DNA of 11,449 nucleotides from Candidatus Omnitrophota bacterium (GCA_016196505.1 JACPXO010000100.1:1-11449), one strand, 5' to 3'. Counted from the first letter of the stretch, positions 1 to 6,790 are shown. Numbers and translations: made by a program. The notes: generated by a model not told the origin, from the sequence alone.

Positions 1-470
1 ATCGCGTACTGGAAAAGGTGGGAGGGCTTGACGTCGATATTGGCGCCGACGTCGATCAAAAAGGTCGGGGTCGTGAGCGTGGGAAAAAGAATGCCTATCC
101 CCGGGCGCTCGATCCCCTCCAAGAGACGGAGTTTCAGCGTGCACGCCACGACGGGGGCGCCCGTGTGGCCCGCCGTCACGATCGCGTCGACGACGCCTTC
201 TTTGGCCAGATCCGCGCAAACGGAGATCGAGGCGTCTTTCTTCTTTCGGATCGCGAAGGTCGCCGATTCGTCCATACGCACGAAACTGCCCGCGTGGTGC
301 ACCGAAATGGACGACGGCACGTCCTTGTGCTTCTCGAGTTCCGAGCGCAAAAGGCCCTGGTCGCCTACGAGGACTATCCTAAACCCGTACTCGCGGGCGG
401 CCTGCACCGCGCCGGCGACGATTTCTTGGGGGGCGTTATCGCCGCCCATTCCATCGACAGCAATGCGCAT
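1..470 (-). CDS. plsX: Phosphate acyltransferase PlsX (3' part missing)
   Basis: PlsX makes acyl-phosphate from acyl-ACP and orthophosphate, the first step of the PlsX/PlsY route to phosphatidic acid; it is a peripheral membrane protein. The minus-strand translation from the ATG at 470 begins MRIAVDGMGGDNAP, the hallmark PlsX N-terminus, and continues with family signatures FVRMDESATFAIRKK, VTAGHTGAP and FLIDVGANIDVKPSHL. About 156 residues are present, roughly half of the usual 330-350; the rest lies beyond the left edge. The start codon directly follows the TAA of rpmF (471-473) with no gap, so translation is probably coupled to L32, as the usual rpmF-plsX order would suggest. No strong Shine-Dalgarno lies close to this ATG; a purine-rich AAGGA stretch lies further upstream inside rpmF. 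The identity is secure. Confidence 0.96.
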   Translation of the reverse strand, partial: MRIAVDGMGGDNAPQEIVAGAVQAAREYGFRIVLVGDQGLLRSELEKHKDVPSSISVHHAGSFVRMDESATFAIRKKKDASISVCADLAKEGVVDAIVTAGHTGAPVVACTLKLRLLEGIERPGIGILFPTLTTPTFLIDVGANIDVKPSHLFQYA

Positions 471-683
471 TTAGGTTTTTTTCTTTTCCTTGGTCTTGAT
501 CTGGAGCACGGGGCGGCCGTTGTAGTAGCCGCATCGGGGGCACACGCGGTGAGACACAACGGGGTTGTGGATCCCCATCGACTCGCAGTGCGGGCACGCG
601 GAGGTCGTCATCACACTCATCACATCATGGGTGCGGCGCTTGCGCGTACGCGCGTTGGAATGCCGGCGTTTCGGATTAGGCAT
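471..683 (-). CDS. rpmF: 50S ribosomal protein L32
   Basis: This is a small zinc-ribbon protein of the large ribosomal subunit. The 70-residue product starts MPNPKRRHSNARTRKRRTHD, the typical basic L32 N-terminus, and carries two Cys pairs (C30/C33 and C48/C51), so it is the zinc-binding, C+ form of L32. The C-terminus is a lysine-rich tail. The ATG at 683 has an AAAAGGA ribosome binding site a few bases upstream. It lies 15 bases after yceD and abuts plsX, matching the widespread yceD-rpmF-plsX gene order. Length and sequence match the family well. Confidence 0.97.
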   Translation of the reverse strand: MPNPKRRHSNARTRKRRTHDVMSVMTTSACPHCESMGIHNPVVSHRVCPRCGYYNGRPVLQIKTKEKKKT

Positions 684-698
684 AAATTTCCTTTTTGT

Positions 699-1115
699 TT
701 ATTCCTTTGATTTGCATTCGCATTTTTCGTGGTTCAGATTCGCCCCGCAAAACGGGCAAAGCCCACTGCAGTCCGGGCGGCACAGCACCCGGATCGGATG
801 TTCCATAATGATCTCATCGCGCACATCCGAGTCGAGACTGATAGAGTCCAAACCCTTGATATCATAATGAAGCGTGAAGTCTTTTTCAAATAGATTGTTA
901 AATTCCTCCAAACACAGTGAGCAGGTGAAATTTCTCATCCCCTCGACATGCGCCTGGACGGTCACCTCATCGCCCGACTTCCAGGCCTCGGCGCTCAAGG
1001 TCAGATTGTCGGGAAAGTGCATGATGCCTATGTCCAGGTCGAGGTCGTCGGGATTGATCTCCTCTTCCAGCGTCAGGGACTCGTGGGCTTTAAAATCGTT
1101 AAGAAGGATTTTCAC
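699..1115 (-). CDS. yceD: YceD / DUF177 family protein
   Basis: YceD (DUF177) proteins are usually encoded just upstream of rpmF; plant and bacterial members have been linked to 23S rRNA accumulation or large-subunit assembly. The 138-residue product is acidic at the N-terminus. It has CSLC at residues 65-68, then a Cys-rich C-terminal zinc-ribbon-like part (C112, C116, C120, C123, C132, C134) with the family pattern C-R-P-D-C-x-G-L-C-P-x-C-G. The start is a GTG at 1115, inside the last codons of coaD (17-base overlap), with no strong Shine-Dalgarno, so translation is likely coupled to coaD. Family assignment is firm; the molecular role is inferred from relatives. Confidence 0.9.
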   Translation of the reverse strand: MKILLNDFKAHESLTLEEEINPDDLDLDIGIMHFPDNLTLSAEAWKSGDEVTVQAHVEGMRNFTCSLCLEEFNNLFEKDFTLHYDIKGLDSISLDSDVRDEIIMEHPIRVLCRPDCSGLCPFCGANLNHEKCECKSKE

Positions 1116-1602
1116 CGAATTTCTGCTTGAGCGCCCTGACCACCGCGGGGGGCGTGAATGAACGGATGTCGCCTTTCAATCCGGCCACTTCCTTGATCAG
1201 CCGGCTCGACAGGTAGGCGTAGGACTCGTGAGGCATGAGAAAGATCGTCTCGATGTCAGGGGCCACTTTGCGGTTCGTGAGGGCCATCTGGAATTCGTAT
1301 TCAAAATCGGAGAGCATCCGTATCCCCCGGACCATGGCCGACGCTTTTTTGCGCCTGGCATAGTCGACCACGAGGCCTTCAAAGGGCTCGATCACGACGC
1401 GCTTCATGGACCGGGTGCACTCCCGAAGCAGTCCGACCCGCTCTTCCAGGGTAAAAAGCGTGGTTTTGTCCGTGCCGCGCGAGGCCACAGCCACCACCAC
1501 TTCGTCAAAGATGCCGAGCGCCCTCCGGATGAGGTCCAAATGGCCGTACGTGACCGGATCGAATGTTCCGGGGTAAATGCCGCGCCGCCGCGTCGTTTTC
1601 AT
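1099..1602 (-). CDS. coaD: Phosphopantetheine adenylyltransferase CoaD
   Basis: CoaD catalyses the penultimate step of coenzyme A synthesis: 4'-phosphopantetheine + ATP to dephospho-CoA + pyrophosphate, in the cytoplasm. The nucleotidyltransferase signature GIYPGTFDPVTYGHLDL (residues 8-24, with the G-x-x-x-H loop) is at the N-terminus, followed by RGIRMLSDFEYEFQMALTNR and SSRLIKEVAGLKGDI, all typical of CoaD. The product is 167 residues against about 160 for the family. I chose the ATG at 1602: it has an AAAAGGA-type ribosome binding site, and the -10 box of the promoter at 1628-1633 would fall inside any gene starting further upstream (in-frame codons extend to 1656). It is the first gene of coaD-yceD-rpmF-plsX, and its end overlaps yceD. 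Confidence 0.95.
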   Translation of the reverse strand: MKTTRRRGIYPGTFDPVTYGHLDLIRRALGIFDEVVVAVASRGTDKTTLFTLEERVGLLRECTRSMKRVVIEPFEGLVVDYARRKKASAMVRGIRMLSDFEYEFQMALTNRKVAPDIETIFLMPHESYAYLSSRLIKEVAGLKGDIRSFTPPAVVRALKQKFGENPS

Positions 1603-1627
1603 AAAGTCTCTTTTCCTTTTCACCCGC

Positions 1628-1656
1628 ATTATAGTGAAAGCGCGAAAGCGGTTCAA
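1628..1656 (-). promoter_or_regulatory. sigma70-type promoter of the coaD operon
   Basis: On the minus strand a -35 box TTGAAC (1656-1651, 4/6 to TTGACA) is followed by exactly 17 bases and a perfect -10 box TATAAT (1633-1628). Transcription should begin near 1621, giving a leader of about 20 bases that contains the coaD ribosome binding site. This is the clearest promoter in the window. Confidence 0.8.
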
Positions 1657-1663
1657 GGAAATA

Positions 1664-1672
1664 TGTTATACT
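1664..1672 (+). promoter_or_regulatory. Extended -10 element of the AsmA-like gene
   Basis: TGTTATACT is an extended -10 (TG-n-TATACT, 5/6 to TATAAT) with no good -35 at the usual distance. Its hexamer ends six bases before the ATG at 1679, so predicted transcription starts at or next to the start codon. This implies a leaderless or nearly leaderless mRNA. It overlaps the -35 side of the divergent coaD promoter region, so the two promoters are back to back. Confidence 0.5.
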
Positions 1673-1678
1673 AGCCGG

Positions 1679-4249
1679 ATGAAATTCCGGCGCCGCGTCT
1701 CTACAAAGATCGTCTGGACACTCGCCTTCTTTGCCGCGCTTTTTTCCGTTTACCTTTACTTAGGCCTTTTTCCCGGAAAACTTAAAGCAAAAGTCATCCA
1801 AAAGATCGAGGGACTCACCGAGGCCCGGGTCGAGTTCAGCAAATCCCTGTACCTGCCCTTCGAAGGCCTCATTTTCCATGACCTAAAGGTCATGGACAGC
1901 GGCGGCCGCACGCTTTTTTCGGCCAAGAAGCTTTCTCTCAACGCCCGGCTCATCCCTTTTTTCAAGGAAAAGAAGATCATCGTGGACCGTGTGTCGCTCG
2001 AGTCCCCGGTTTACGAATGGCCGCTCGAACCGGCCCCCAGAAAACAGGCAACACTTCCCCCGAAAACGGTGCTGTCGGGCCAGATCCCGGTTCCCGTCGT
2101 TCCTGACGATCCCAAGCCGGACATTTCCGCTCTCGAGGAAGGGCCGAACGCCCTTCTCCCCGAGAATGTTTACCTTCAGTCGATCGAGATCTCGGATGGG
2201 CACGTCCTTATCCGGAAAAACAGCGCGTCTCCGGTCTTGGAGCATCTCCGGGCCATCAACTTGCGTCTTGAGTTTGAAAAACCGCCGGTGCTCACGCTCA
2301 AAGGATTTTTTCATCTGGGAGAGACCGCCTATGCGTCGATAAACTTCCAGGGCCAATGGGACCTTGAAAAAGCGGGTTACGAGTTCCTCGTGGAGATCAA
2401 GGCCGACGAGGTCCCTCCCTGGCTCGACAGCTACCAGCAAAAAGCCCAAGTCCACCTTGAACGCGGCAGAACCTGGCTTGAGGTGCGTCTCCAAAGCGTC
2501 GGTGAGGAAAAGGCGTTTTTCCGCGCCCAGGCCGTTTTGCAGGACGCCCTCATCCATCTTCACAAGATCAAGTACTCAGGGCACATGAAGCTCAGCGCGA
2601 AAGGGCTTTTCAATTTCGAGACCAAAATTTTCGAACGCTACCAGGGGCTTTTGGAATTCATCGACGTGAGCGTGGATGGGCTGTCGGAAAAACTCCCGCC
2701 GCTTCATTCCATTCAGGGAAAGATCGCCTTTCAACCGGACCTTTTCACCATTCAAAGCGTCCGGGGAGAGCTGAACCGCCTGACCTTTGAAGTGGAGGGA
2801 ACCATCCGCTCCTTTAAAGAACTCCTCGCCGACGCCAAGATACGCACCCAGGCCACTATCGAGGATGTCCTGGAGCTTTTACCCGAGAAAGAAAAAGAAT
2901 TTCTCAGATCTTTTGACGTCCAGGGACAGTGCCAGGCCTTGACGCTGATCCGGGGAACGCTCCTCAAGCCCACGGAGCTTGCCAAAGAGTTTCGGCTGGC
3001 GATTCGCGACGGGTCCATCCGTTCCAAAGACAAAAAAATCGCTCTCGAAGGCCTTTCGGCCGAGATCTTTGCGGACGATCGCGGAGCCAGGATCTCCGAC
3101 GCCAGTTTCTTGATGGATGAAAAAAAACACCTCCTCAATCTCACCATTCCCAAAAAGCCCCTCGAGCCCGGGAAACTCCGGCTTTCGTCTCCCGAGCTCC
3201 GCGTCGAGGCCGACTATCATCTCGAGGGCCAGGATATCCGGATCCGGAGCGCCGATGTGTCTTACCTTGATGGCTTTCGCGCTCAAGTCCAGGGGAAAAT
3301 ACTGAATCCCACAAATCCGGCGCTCGACATCCAGGGAGACCTCGCGATAGACACGGCCAAGGCCTCCGCGTCTCTCGTCCGCCAGGTGCCCGCGCTTGAA
3401 AAACTCGACTTGCGCGGGACACTCAACGGTTATTTCGCTCTCCAGGGTCTCTGGAGCGACCCCTTGAACTGGGATTTCAAAATGGACGGGCGTGGCGATC
3501 CCATTTTCTTAAAAGAAAAGATCCAACTCGACAATTTTGAACTGCAGATCCGCATGAAAAACAAGATCGTGCGCTTCCCCTACCTCCACGCCAGAATCTA
3601 TGGCGGGACCGTCGCGTCAGAGCTTTGGCTTGATTATTCCAAACCCAAGCCCTCCTTCAGCGGAAAAATGTACCTGAACCAGGTGGACCTCGGCGGGATC
3701 GTGAAAGCGCTAAAACCTTCCCTCGTGGATTTCGGAGGGGTGATCACGACCCAAAGCCAAGCTTTCGGCGAGCTGAATGACCCTCAAAGCATCCAAGGGA
3801 CCGGCGCAGTCGAGATCCGCGACGGGCGCTTGTGGAAAACGGATCTTTTTAAAGCCATGGGTGACCTGCCTTTCGTAAAAGTGAGAGGGCTCGATTTTGT
3901 GGTATTCCGCCAACTCACGGCGGATTTCCTCATCAGGGACAAACGGGTTTGGAGCGAGAACCTGCACCTTTTCAGTGACACCGTGGCGCTGACACTCAAA
4001 GGCAGCGCCGGGTTCGATCAAACCCTGGATTTGATGATGAACATCCGCTTCTCAAAGGACGTGCTCTTGGGAGCAATGGATACGGGAGGGATAGCGCCCT
4101 TCGTCGTGCAGGAAGTGGAGGATTTTATCTCGCAGTACAAGATCACGGGGACGCTTAAAGAGCCCAAATACGAAAAAGTGCCGCTCGCCATGGGCCGCGT
4201 GATCGGTAAAAAACTGAGCGGCTTCCTGCAAAACTTAGCTAGTTCTTGA
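1679..4249 (+). CDS. AsmA-like envelope protein (856 aa)
   Basis: The product has a basic N-terminus and one membrane segment at about residues 11-31 (IVWTLAFFAALFSVYLYLGL), then a long periplasmic region rich in alternating beta-strand patterns. A proline-rich linker lies around residues 120-155. The C-terminal part (FKAMGDLPFVKVRGLDF, then a DKRVWSENLHLFSDTVALTLKGSAGFDQ-like stretch and ITGTLKEPKYEKVPL) is the pattern of the AsmA-like C-terminal domain. AsmA/YhdP/TamB relatives form long beta-grooves proposed to move phospholipids between inner and outer membranes, which suggests a diderm cell. The start chosen is the ATG at 1679, just before the membrane anchor; upstream in-frame codons run through the coaD start and its promoter. 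The gene stands alone on this strand and its stop overlaps rdgB by 11 bases, tail to tail. The exact subfamily is uncertain. Confidence 0.82.
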   Translation: MKFRRRVSTKIVWTLAFFAALFSVYLYLGLFPGKLKAKVIQKIEGLTEARVEFSKSLYLPFEGLIFHDLKVMDSGGRTLFSAKKLSLNARLIPFFKEKKIIVDRVSLESPVYEWPLEPAPRKQATLPPKTVLSGQIPVPVVPDDPKPDISALEEGPNALLPENVYLQSIEISDGHVLIRKNSASPVLEHLRAINLRLEFEKPPVLTLKGFFHLGETAYASINFQGQWDLEKAGYEFLVEIKADEVPPWLDSYQQKAQVHLERGRTWLEVRLQSVGEEKAFFRAQAVLQDALIHLHKIKYSGHMKLSAKGLFNFETKIFERYQGLLEFIDVSVDGLSEKLPPLHSIQGKIAFQPDLFTIQSVRGELNRLTFEVEGTIRSFKELLADAKIRTQATIEDVLELLPEKEKEFLRSFDVQGQCQALTLIRGTLLKPTELAKEFRLAIRDGSIRSKDKKIALEGLSAEIFADDRGARISDASFLMDEKKHLLNLTIPKKPLEPGKLRLSSPELRVEADYHLEGQDIRIRSADVSYLDGFRAQVQGKILNPTNPALDIQGDLAIDTAKASASLVRQVPALEKLDLRGTLNGYFALQGLWSDPLNWDFKMDGRGDPIFLKEKIQLDNFELQIRMKNKIVRFPYLHARIYGGTVASELWLDYSKPKPSFSGKMYLNQVDLGGIVKALKPSLVDFGGVITTQSQAFGELNDPQSIQGTGAVEIRDGRLWKTDLFKAMGDLPFVKVRGLDFVVFRQLTADFLIRDKRVWSENLHLFSDTVALTLKGSAGFDQTLDLMMNIRFSKDVLLGAMDTGGIAPFVVQEVEDFISQYKITGTLKEPKYEKVPLAMGRVIGKKLSGFLQNLASS

Positions 4250-4862
4250 AATAAGCCAGGATGGCTTTCTTTGCCAGGCGGAGTGCCTTCCCCCGGTGGC
4301 TGATCTTGTTTTTGGCGGCGGGGCCGATCTCGGCGAAAGTTTTCTTGAATCCTTTTGGAATGAATACCGGATCATAACCAAATCCGTTCCGGCCTTTTTC
4401 CGAAAATGAAATGCGCCCCGTGCACTCTCCCCTCAGTACCTTCACCGGCAGGCCTCGGTCGTAAAGAGCCATCACGCACACAAACTTTGCCTGGCGGCGC
4501 GCCGACGGAAGAGACCCTAATAGGCCCAATAGCTTCCGGTTGTTGTCCGCGTAGCTGCACGGCTCGCCGGCAAAGCGCGCGGACAAAACCCCGGGTTTGC
4601 CTTTGAGATAAGAAACGCTGAGCCCCGAATCATCCGCCAGAGTTAGAAACCTCGTGTGGCGGGAGTAATAGGTAGCCTTTTTTCTTGCGTTGGCCTCGAA
4701 GGTTTTGCCATTCTCTTTGGGTTCTGGACACTCAGGAAAACTTTTCAGGGATAAGACCTTGACCCCAGAACCTTTGAGCAGCCGCTCAAGCTCCCGCCGC
4801 TTGTGCTCATTCTTAGTTCCCAGCACGAGGGATGGTTCTGCCGCAGAACCGTCCCTCCTCAT
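4239..4862 (-). CDS. rdgB: XTP/dITP diphosphatase (RdgB/HAM1 family)
   Basis: This enzyme hydrolyses dITP, XTP and related non-canonical purine nucleotides to monophosphate and pyrophosphate, keeping them out of DNA and RNA. Family motifs appear in order: LGTKNEHKRRELERLL (substrate loop), FEANARKKA, LADDSGLSV (catalytic acidic motif), FGYDPVF and SHRGKAL. At 207 residues it is slightly long because the first 11 codons precede the point where family members start (near SLVLGTKN). These extra residues (MRRDGSAAEPS) are encoded almost wholly by a palindrome at 4827-4857. The ATG at 4862 overlaps the queE stop as ATGA, which favours coupled translation from here. A GTG at 4826 would give a family-like 195 residues but has no ribosome binding site. 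It is the last gene of the murI operon. Confidence 0.93.
   Translation of the reverse strand: MRRDGSAAEPSLVLGTKNEHKRRELERLLKGSGVKVLSLKSFPECPEPKENGKTFEANARKKATYYSRHTRFLTLADDSGLSVSYLKGKPGVLSARFAGEPCSYADNNRKLLGLLGSLPSARRQAKFVCVMALYDRGLPVKVLRGECTGRISFSEKGRNGFGYDPVFIPKGFKKTFAEIGPAAKNKISHRGKALRLAKKAILAYFKN
4827..4857. repeat. 14-bp inverted repeat at the start of rdgB (possible REP-like element)
   Basis: The left arm GAGGGATGGTTCTG (4827-4840) and right arm CAGAACCGTCCCTC (4844-4857) pair over 14 positions with one G-T wobble, around a three-base loop CCG. It starts only a few bases inside the rdgB reading frame and accounts for its extra N-terminal codons. On the mRNA it would form a stable hairpin just after the start codon. 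No second copy was seen in this window. It could be a mobile palindromic repeat or a local translation-control hairpin; an intrinsic terminator is unlikely because no T-run follows on either side. Confidence 0.7.
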
Positions 4863-5584
4863 CTCACACCCCAGATCTTGTGCATCTGGGGGATGACGCG
4901 CACGTCGAAAAGCCCTTCGGAGATGGACGGCAGGATCTCCTTTTCAATGAGCGAAAGCGCCTGGGTGTTGATGCCGAAAGGATCGCTAACCGGCTGGAGA
5001 ATAAAAGGGATCTTGGGGTTCACGGATTTCACGATACCGGCACAGCGCTTCACCTCATCCGCGGCTGTCTCGGGCGTGACAACCACTTTCACAAACACCT
5101 CTTTCCGGATCGCGATCTTCAAGAATTCCTCATGCGCGGCCCAAAAGGGCCTGTCGCCGGTGCTCGTCGGCGGCTTCATGTCCATCGCGATGATGTCGCA
5201 CCACTTGACGACCTCGCTGAGTTCACGCGGCAGGGTGCCGTTGGTCTCAAGGTACACGAGCCGCCCTTTGGCTTTGAGACGCGGTAAAAACTCCGCAAGA
5301 AAAGGCGCGTAAAACAAAGGGTCGCCGCCGGTGAGAGCCACCGAGTGATGCGACCCCTTTTCGGACTCAAGACGCTCGAGTTCGGTCGTGAGGGCGTCCG
5401 CCGAAAAAACTTGAAAATGTTCCTCTTTCATTTTTTCAAGCTCGTCGCAGTAGCCACAGTGCATATTGCATCGCCCAAAGCGCACGAAGATCTGTTTCAC
5501 GCCAAGGTGCGGCCCTTCGCCCTGAAGCGACGAAAAGATCTCGCTGATCTCGGTTTCCGTTTGAGGGTCGCTCAGCCGTTTCAT
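4859..5584 (-). CDS. queE: 7-carboxy-7-deazaguanine synthase-like radical SAM protein
   Basis: QueE converts 6-carboxy-tetrahydropterin to 7-carboxy-7-deazaguanine using S-adenosylmethionine, a step in making queuosine and other 7-deazapurines. The 241-residue product has the QueE N-terminal signature SSLQGEGPHLG (residues 18-28), the C-x3-C-x2-C iron-sulfur cluster motif at C39, C43 and C46, TGGDPL (85-90), LETNGT, and the C-terminal PQMHKIWGVR typical of the family. Two details differ from common QueE sequences: CDE where CDT is usual, and GGDP where GGEP is usual. It overlaps queD by 4 bases (ATGA) and rdgB by 4 bases, so it is clearly part of the operon. Pairing with queD supports the assignment, but neither queC nor queF is in this window. 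Confidence 0.88.
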   Translation of the reverse strand: MKRLSDPQTETEISEIFSSLQGEGPHLGVKQIFVRFGRCNMHCGYCDELEKMKEEHFQVFSADALTTELERLESEKGSHHSVALTGGDPLFYAPFLAEFLPRLKAKGRLVYLETNGTLPRELSEVVKWCDIIAMDMKPPTSTGDRPFWAAHEEFLKIAIRKEVFVKVVVTPETAADEVKRCAGIVKSVNPKIPFILQPVSDPFGINTQALSLIEKEILPSISEGLFDVRVIPQMHKIWGVR

Positions 5585-5958
5585 GAGGGGTAGTAGCTCG
5601 CGCTCGCGTCCAGCGTCTCCCAGACCGTGACCCGGACTATCTTTGCCTGGGAAGGTTTCAAACGTCCGGCAAGCCGGTGGCAGATCACTTGGGCGATATT
5701 TTCGGTGGAGGGGTTGAGCTTGCCGTCTTTAAAATCGGGGTGTTCATTGAAAGAAGTCTGTTCAAACTCGGACAGCACTTTTCTCAAAGAGGCTTTAAGC
5801 ATCTCAAAGTCGACCACGACGCCCATCGAGTCGAGCTTGTTCGCCCTCAACGTCACGGCCACCTTCCAGTTGTGACCGTGCCTCAACTCCCACGAGCCGT
5901 CGTACAATTTCAAAAAGTGTGCCGCGGAAAATTCGTCCTGCACCTCAACCTCGTACAT
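5581..5958 (-). CDS. queD: QueD/6-pyruvoyl-tetrahydropterin synthase family protein, catalytic residues replaced
   Basis: The PTPS/QueD fold normally makes 6-carboxy-tetrahydropterin from dihydroneopterin triphosphate. The 125-residue product aligns along the whole family: FSAAH (H14), RHGHNW (H27, H29), GVVVDFEMLK, NPSTENIA and VWETLDASASYY (E114). The three zinc-binding histidines and the pterin-anchoring glutamate are kept. However, the usual catalytic Cys four residues before the HGH motif is Trp23, and the usual Asp-His pair before the F/L-N motif reads Glu66-Gln67. Either it belongs to a family branch with different chemistry, or it has lost the classical activity. The start is the ATG at 5958 with an AAGGTG site upstream; it overlaps the murI end by 14 bases and queE by 4. 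Confidence 0.82.
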   Translation of the reverse strand: MYEVEVQDEFSAAHFLKLYDGSWELRHGHNWKVAVTLRANKLDSMGVVVDFEMLKASLRKVLSEFEQTSFNEHPDFKDGKLNPSTENIAQVICHRLAGRLKPSQAKIVRVTVWETLDASASYYPS

Positions 5959-6751
5959 AATCCCCCACCTTCGCCACGGAAGTAATGGACCTGCCCAGGA
6001 AACGCTCGCCGAGCGTGCGAAACTGCTCCGGCTCATCCGACACGAAAAAACGCGTCTCCGGGTTTCCCTTTTTCCTGGGCGCTTCGGCTTTGAGTTTCGT
6101 CAAAAGCCGGCGAACCTCTTTGGCGGTTTCCTCGGCGGAATTAACGAGGGATACTTCCTCTCCGACGGTTTTCCGGATCACCGATGAGAGTAGCGGGTAA
6201 TGCGTGCACCCCAGGATCAGCGTGTCGATGCCGAAAGTTTTGAGGGGTTCGAGATAAGTTTTCGCCACTTGGGTCACCACCTCGCCGTCAAGCCACCCTT
6301 CCTCGACAAAAGGAACAAAGAGCGGGCAGGCCTGGCTGTAAACTTTTAGCGAGGGCTTGAGCCGCTTCAAGCACGCCTCGTAGGAGCCGCTGCCGATGGT
6401 GGCCTTCGTGCCGATGACACCGATCCGACCGTTCTTGGTGGCGGCCAGCGCCTCTTTGGCGCCGGGCTCTATAACGCCGATGATCGGCATGGAGAAGCTT
6501 GTCTTCAAAACATCCAAGCTCAAAGAGGCGGCGGTGTTGCAGGCCACGACCACCATTTTCACGTCAAAATTTTGCAGAAAGCGGACATTGTCCAGAGAGA
6601 ACTTGGTGATCGTCTCTTTGGATTTGGTGCCGTAAGGCACACGGGCGGTGTCGCCGAAATAGACCAGATCCTCCCGGGGAACTTCCTCTTGGATTTCTTT
6701 GAGAACGGTGAGCCCGCCGATGCCGGAGTCGAAAATACCGATGGGTTTCAT
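5945..6751 (-). CDS. murI: Glutamate racemase MurI
   Basis: MurI interconverts L- and D-glutamate, supplying D-Glu for peptidoglycan; it is cytoplasmic. From the ATG at 6751 the product is 268 residues, typical for the family. It shows KPIGIFDSGIGGLTVL at the N-terminus, the two catalytic cysteines in VVACNTAAS (C71) and LGCTHYPLL (C182), and the conserved DTARVPYG stretch. In-frame codons continue upstream to 6820, but those residues are unlike MurI and cross the divergent helicase start and both promoter elements, so 6751 is preferred. No Shine-Dalgarno is visible; an extended -10 lies six bases before the ATG. It is the first gene of murI-queD-queE-rdgB, and all junctions overlap. Confidence 0.95.
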   Translation of the reverse strand: MKPIGIFDSGIGGLTVLKEIQEEVPREDLVYFGDTARVPYGTKSKETITKFSLDNVRFLQNFDVKMVVVACNTAASLSLDVLKTSFSMPIIGVIEPGAKEALAATKNGRIGVIGTKATIGSGSYEACLKRLKPSLKVYSQACPLFVPFVEEGWLDGEVVTQVAKTYLEPLKTFGIDTLILGCTHYPLLSSVIRKTVGEEVSLVNSAEETAKEVRRLLTKLKAEAPRKKGNPETRFFVSDEPEQFRTLGERFLGRSITSVAKVGDYVRG

Positions 6752-6757
6752 GGATTT

Positions 6758-6766
6758 TTTATACCA
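6758..6766 (-). promoter_or_regulatory. Extended -10 element of the murI operon
   Basis: On the minus strand TGGTATAAA is an extended -10 (TG-n-TATAAA, 5/6). The hexamer ends six bases (AAATCC) before the murI ATG at 6751, so transcription would begin at the start codon itself. No convincing -35 is present, which extended -10 promoters can tolerate. It lies back to back with the helicase element at 6782-6790. Confidence 0.5.
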
Positions 6767-6781
6767 TATTTCACTCATTCG

Positions 6782-6790
6782 TGCCAGAAT
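6782..6790 (+). promoter_or_regulatory. Possible extended -10 element of the helicase gene
   Basis: TGCCAGAAT resembles an extended -10 (TG-n-CAGAAT, 4/6 to TATAAT). It directly touches the first ATG (6791) and sits six bases before the second in-frame ATG at 6797. If it is the promoter, the mRNA would start at 6797 and the protein would begin MFQYDPFQ. The match is weaker than for the AsmA and murI elements; an alternative AT-rich box (CATATT, 6765-6770) would give a 14-base leader without a ribosome binding site. Confidence 0.35.

Noticed and set aside
18..710. Long plus-strand open frames opposite plsX and rpmF
   Set aside because: The minus strand encodes unmistakable PlsX and L32; the plus frames are GC-rich antisense shadows, high in Arg and His without family features.
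1663..1674. Three-codon upstream reading frame (ATG TTA TAC TAG) with AAGGA before it, ahead of the AsmA gene
   Set aside because: It coincides with the extended -10 TGTTATACT, which explains the bases better, and a transcript starting near 1679 would not include it.
1577..1678. Longer N-terminus for the AsmA-like protein
   Set aside because: The extra codons run antisense through the coaD start, its ribosome binding site and its promoter, and precede a normal basic-plus-membrane N-terminus.
4827..4857. Palindrome as an intrinsic terminator
   Set aside because: No T-run follows the stem on either strand, and it lies inside an overlapping operon.
6572..6790. Longer N-terminus for the helicase
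   Set aside because: These codons are antisense to the well-conserved murI N-terminus and do not look like helicase sequence.
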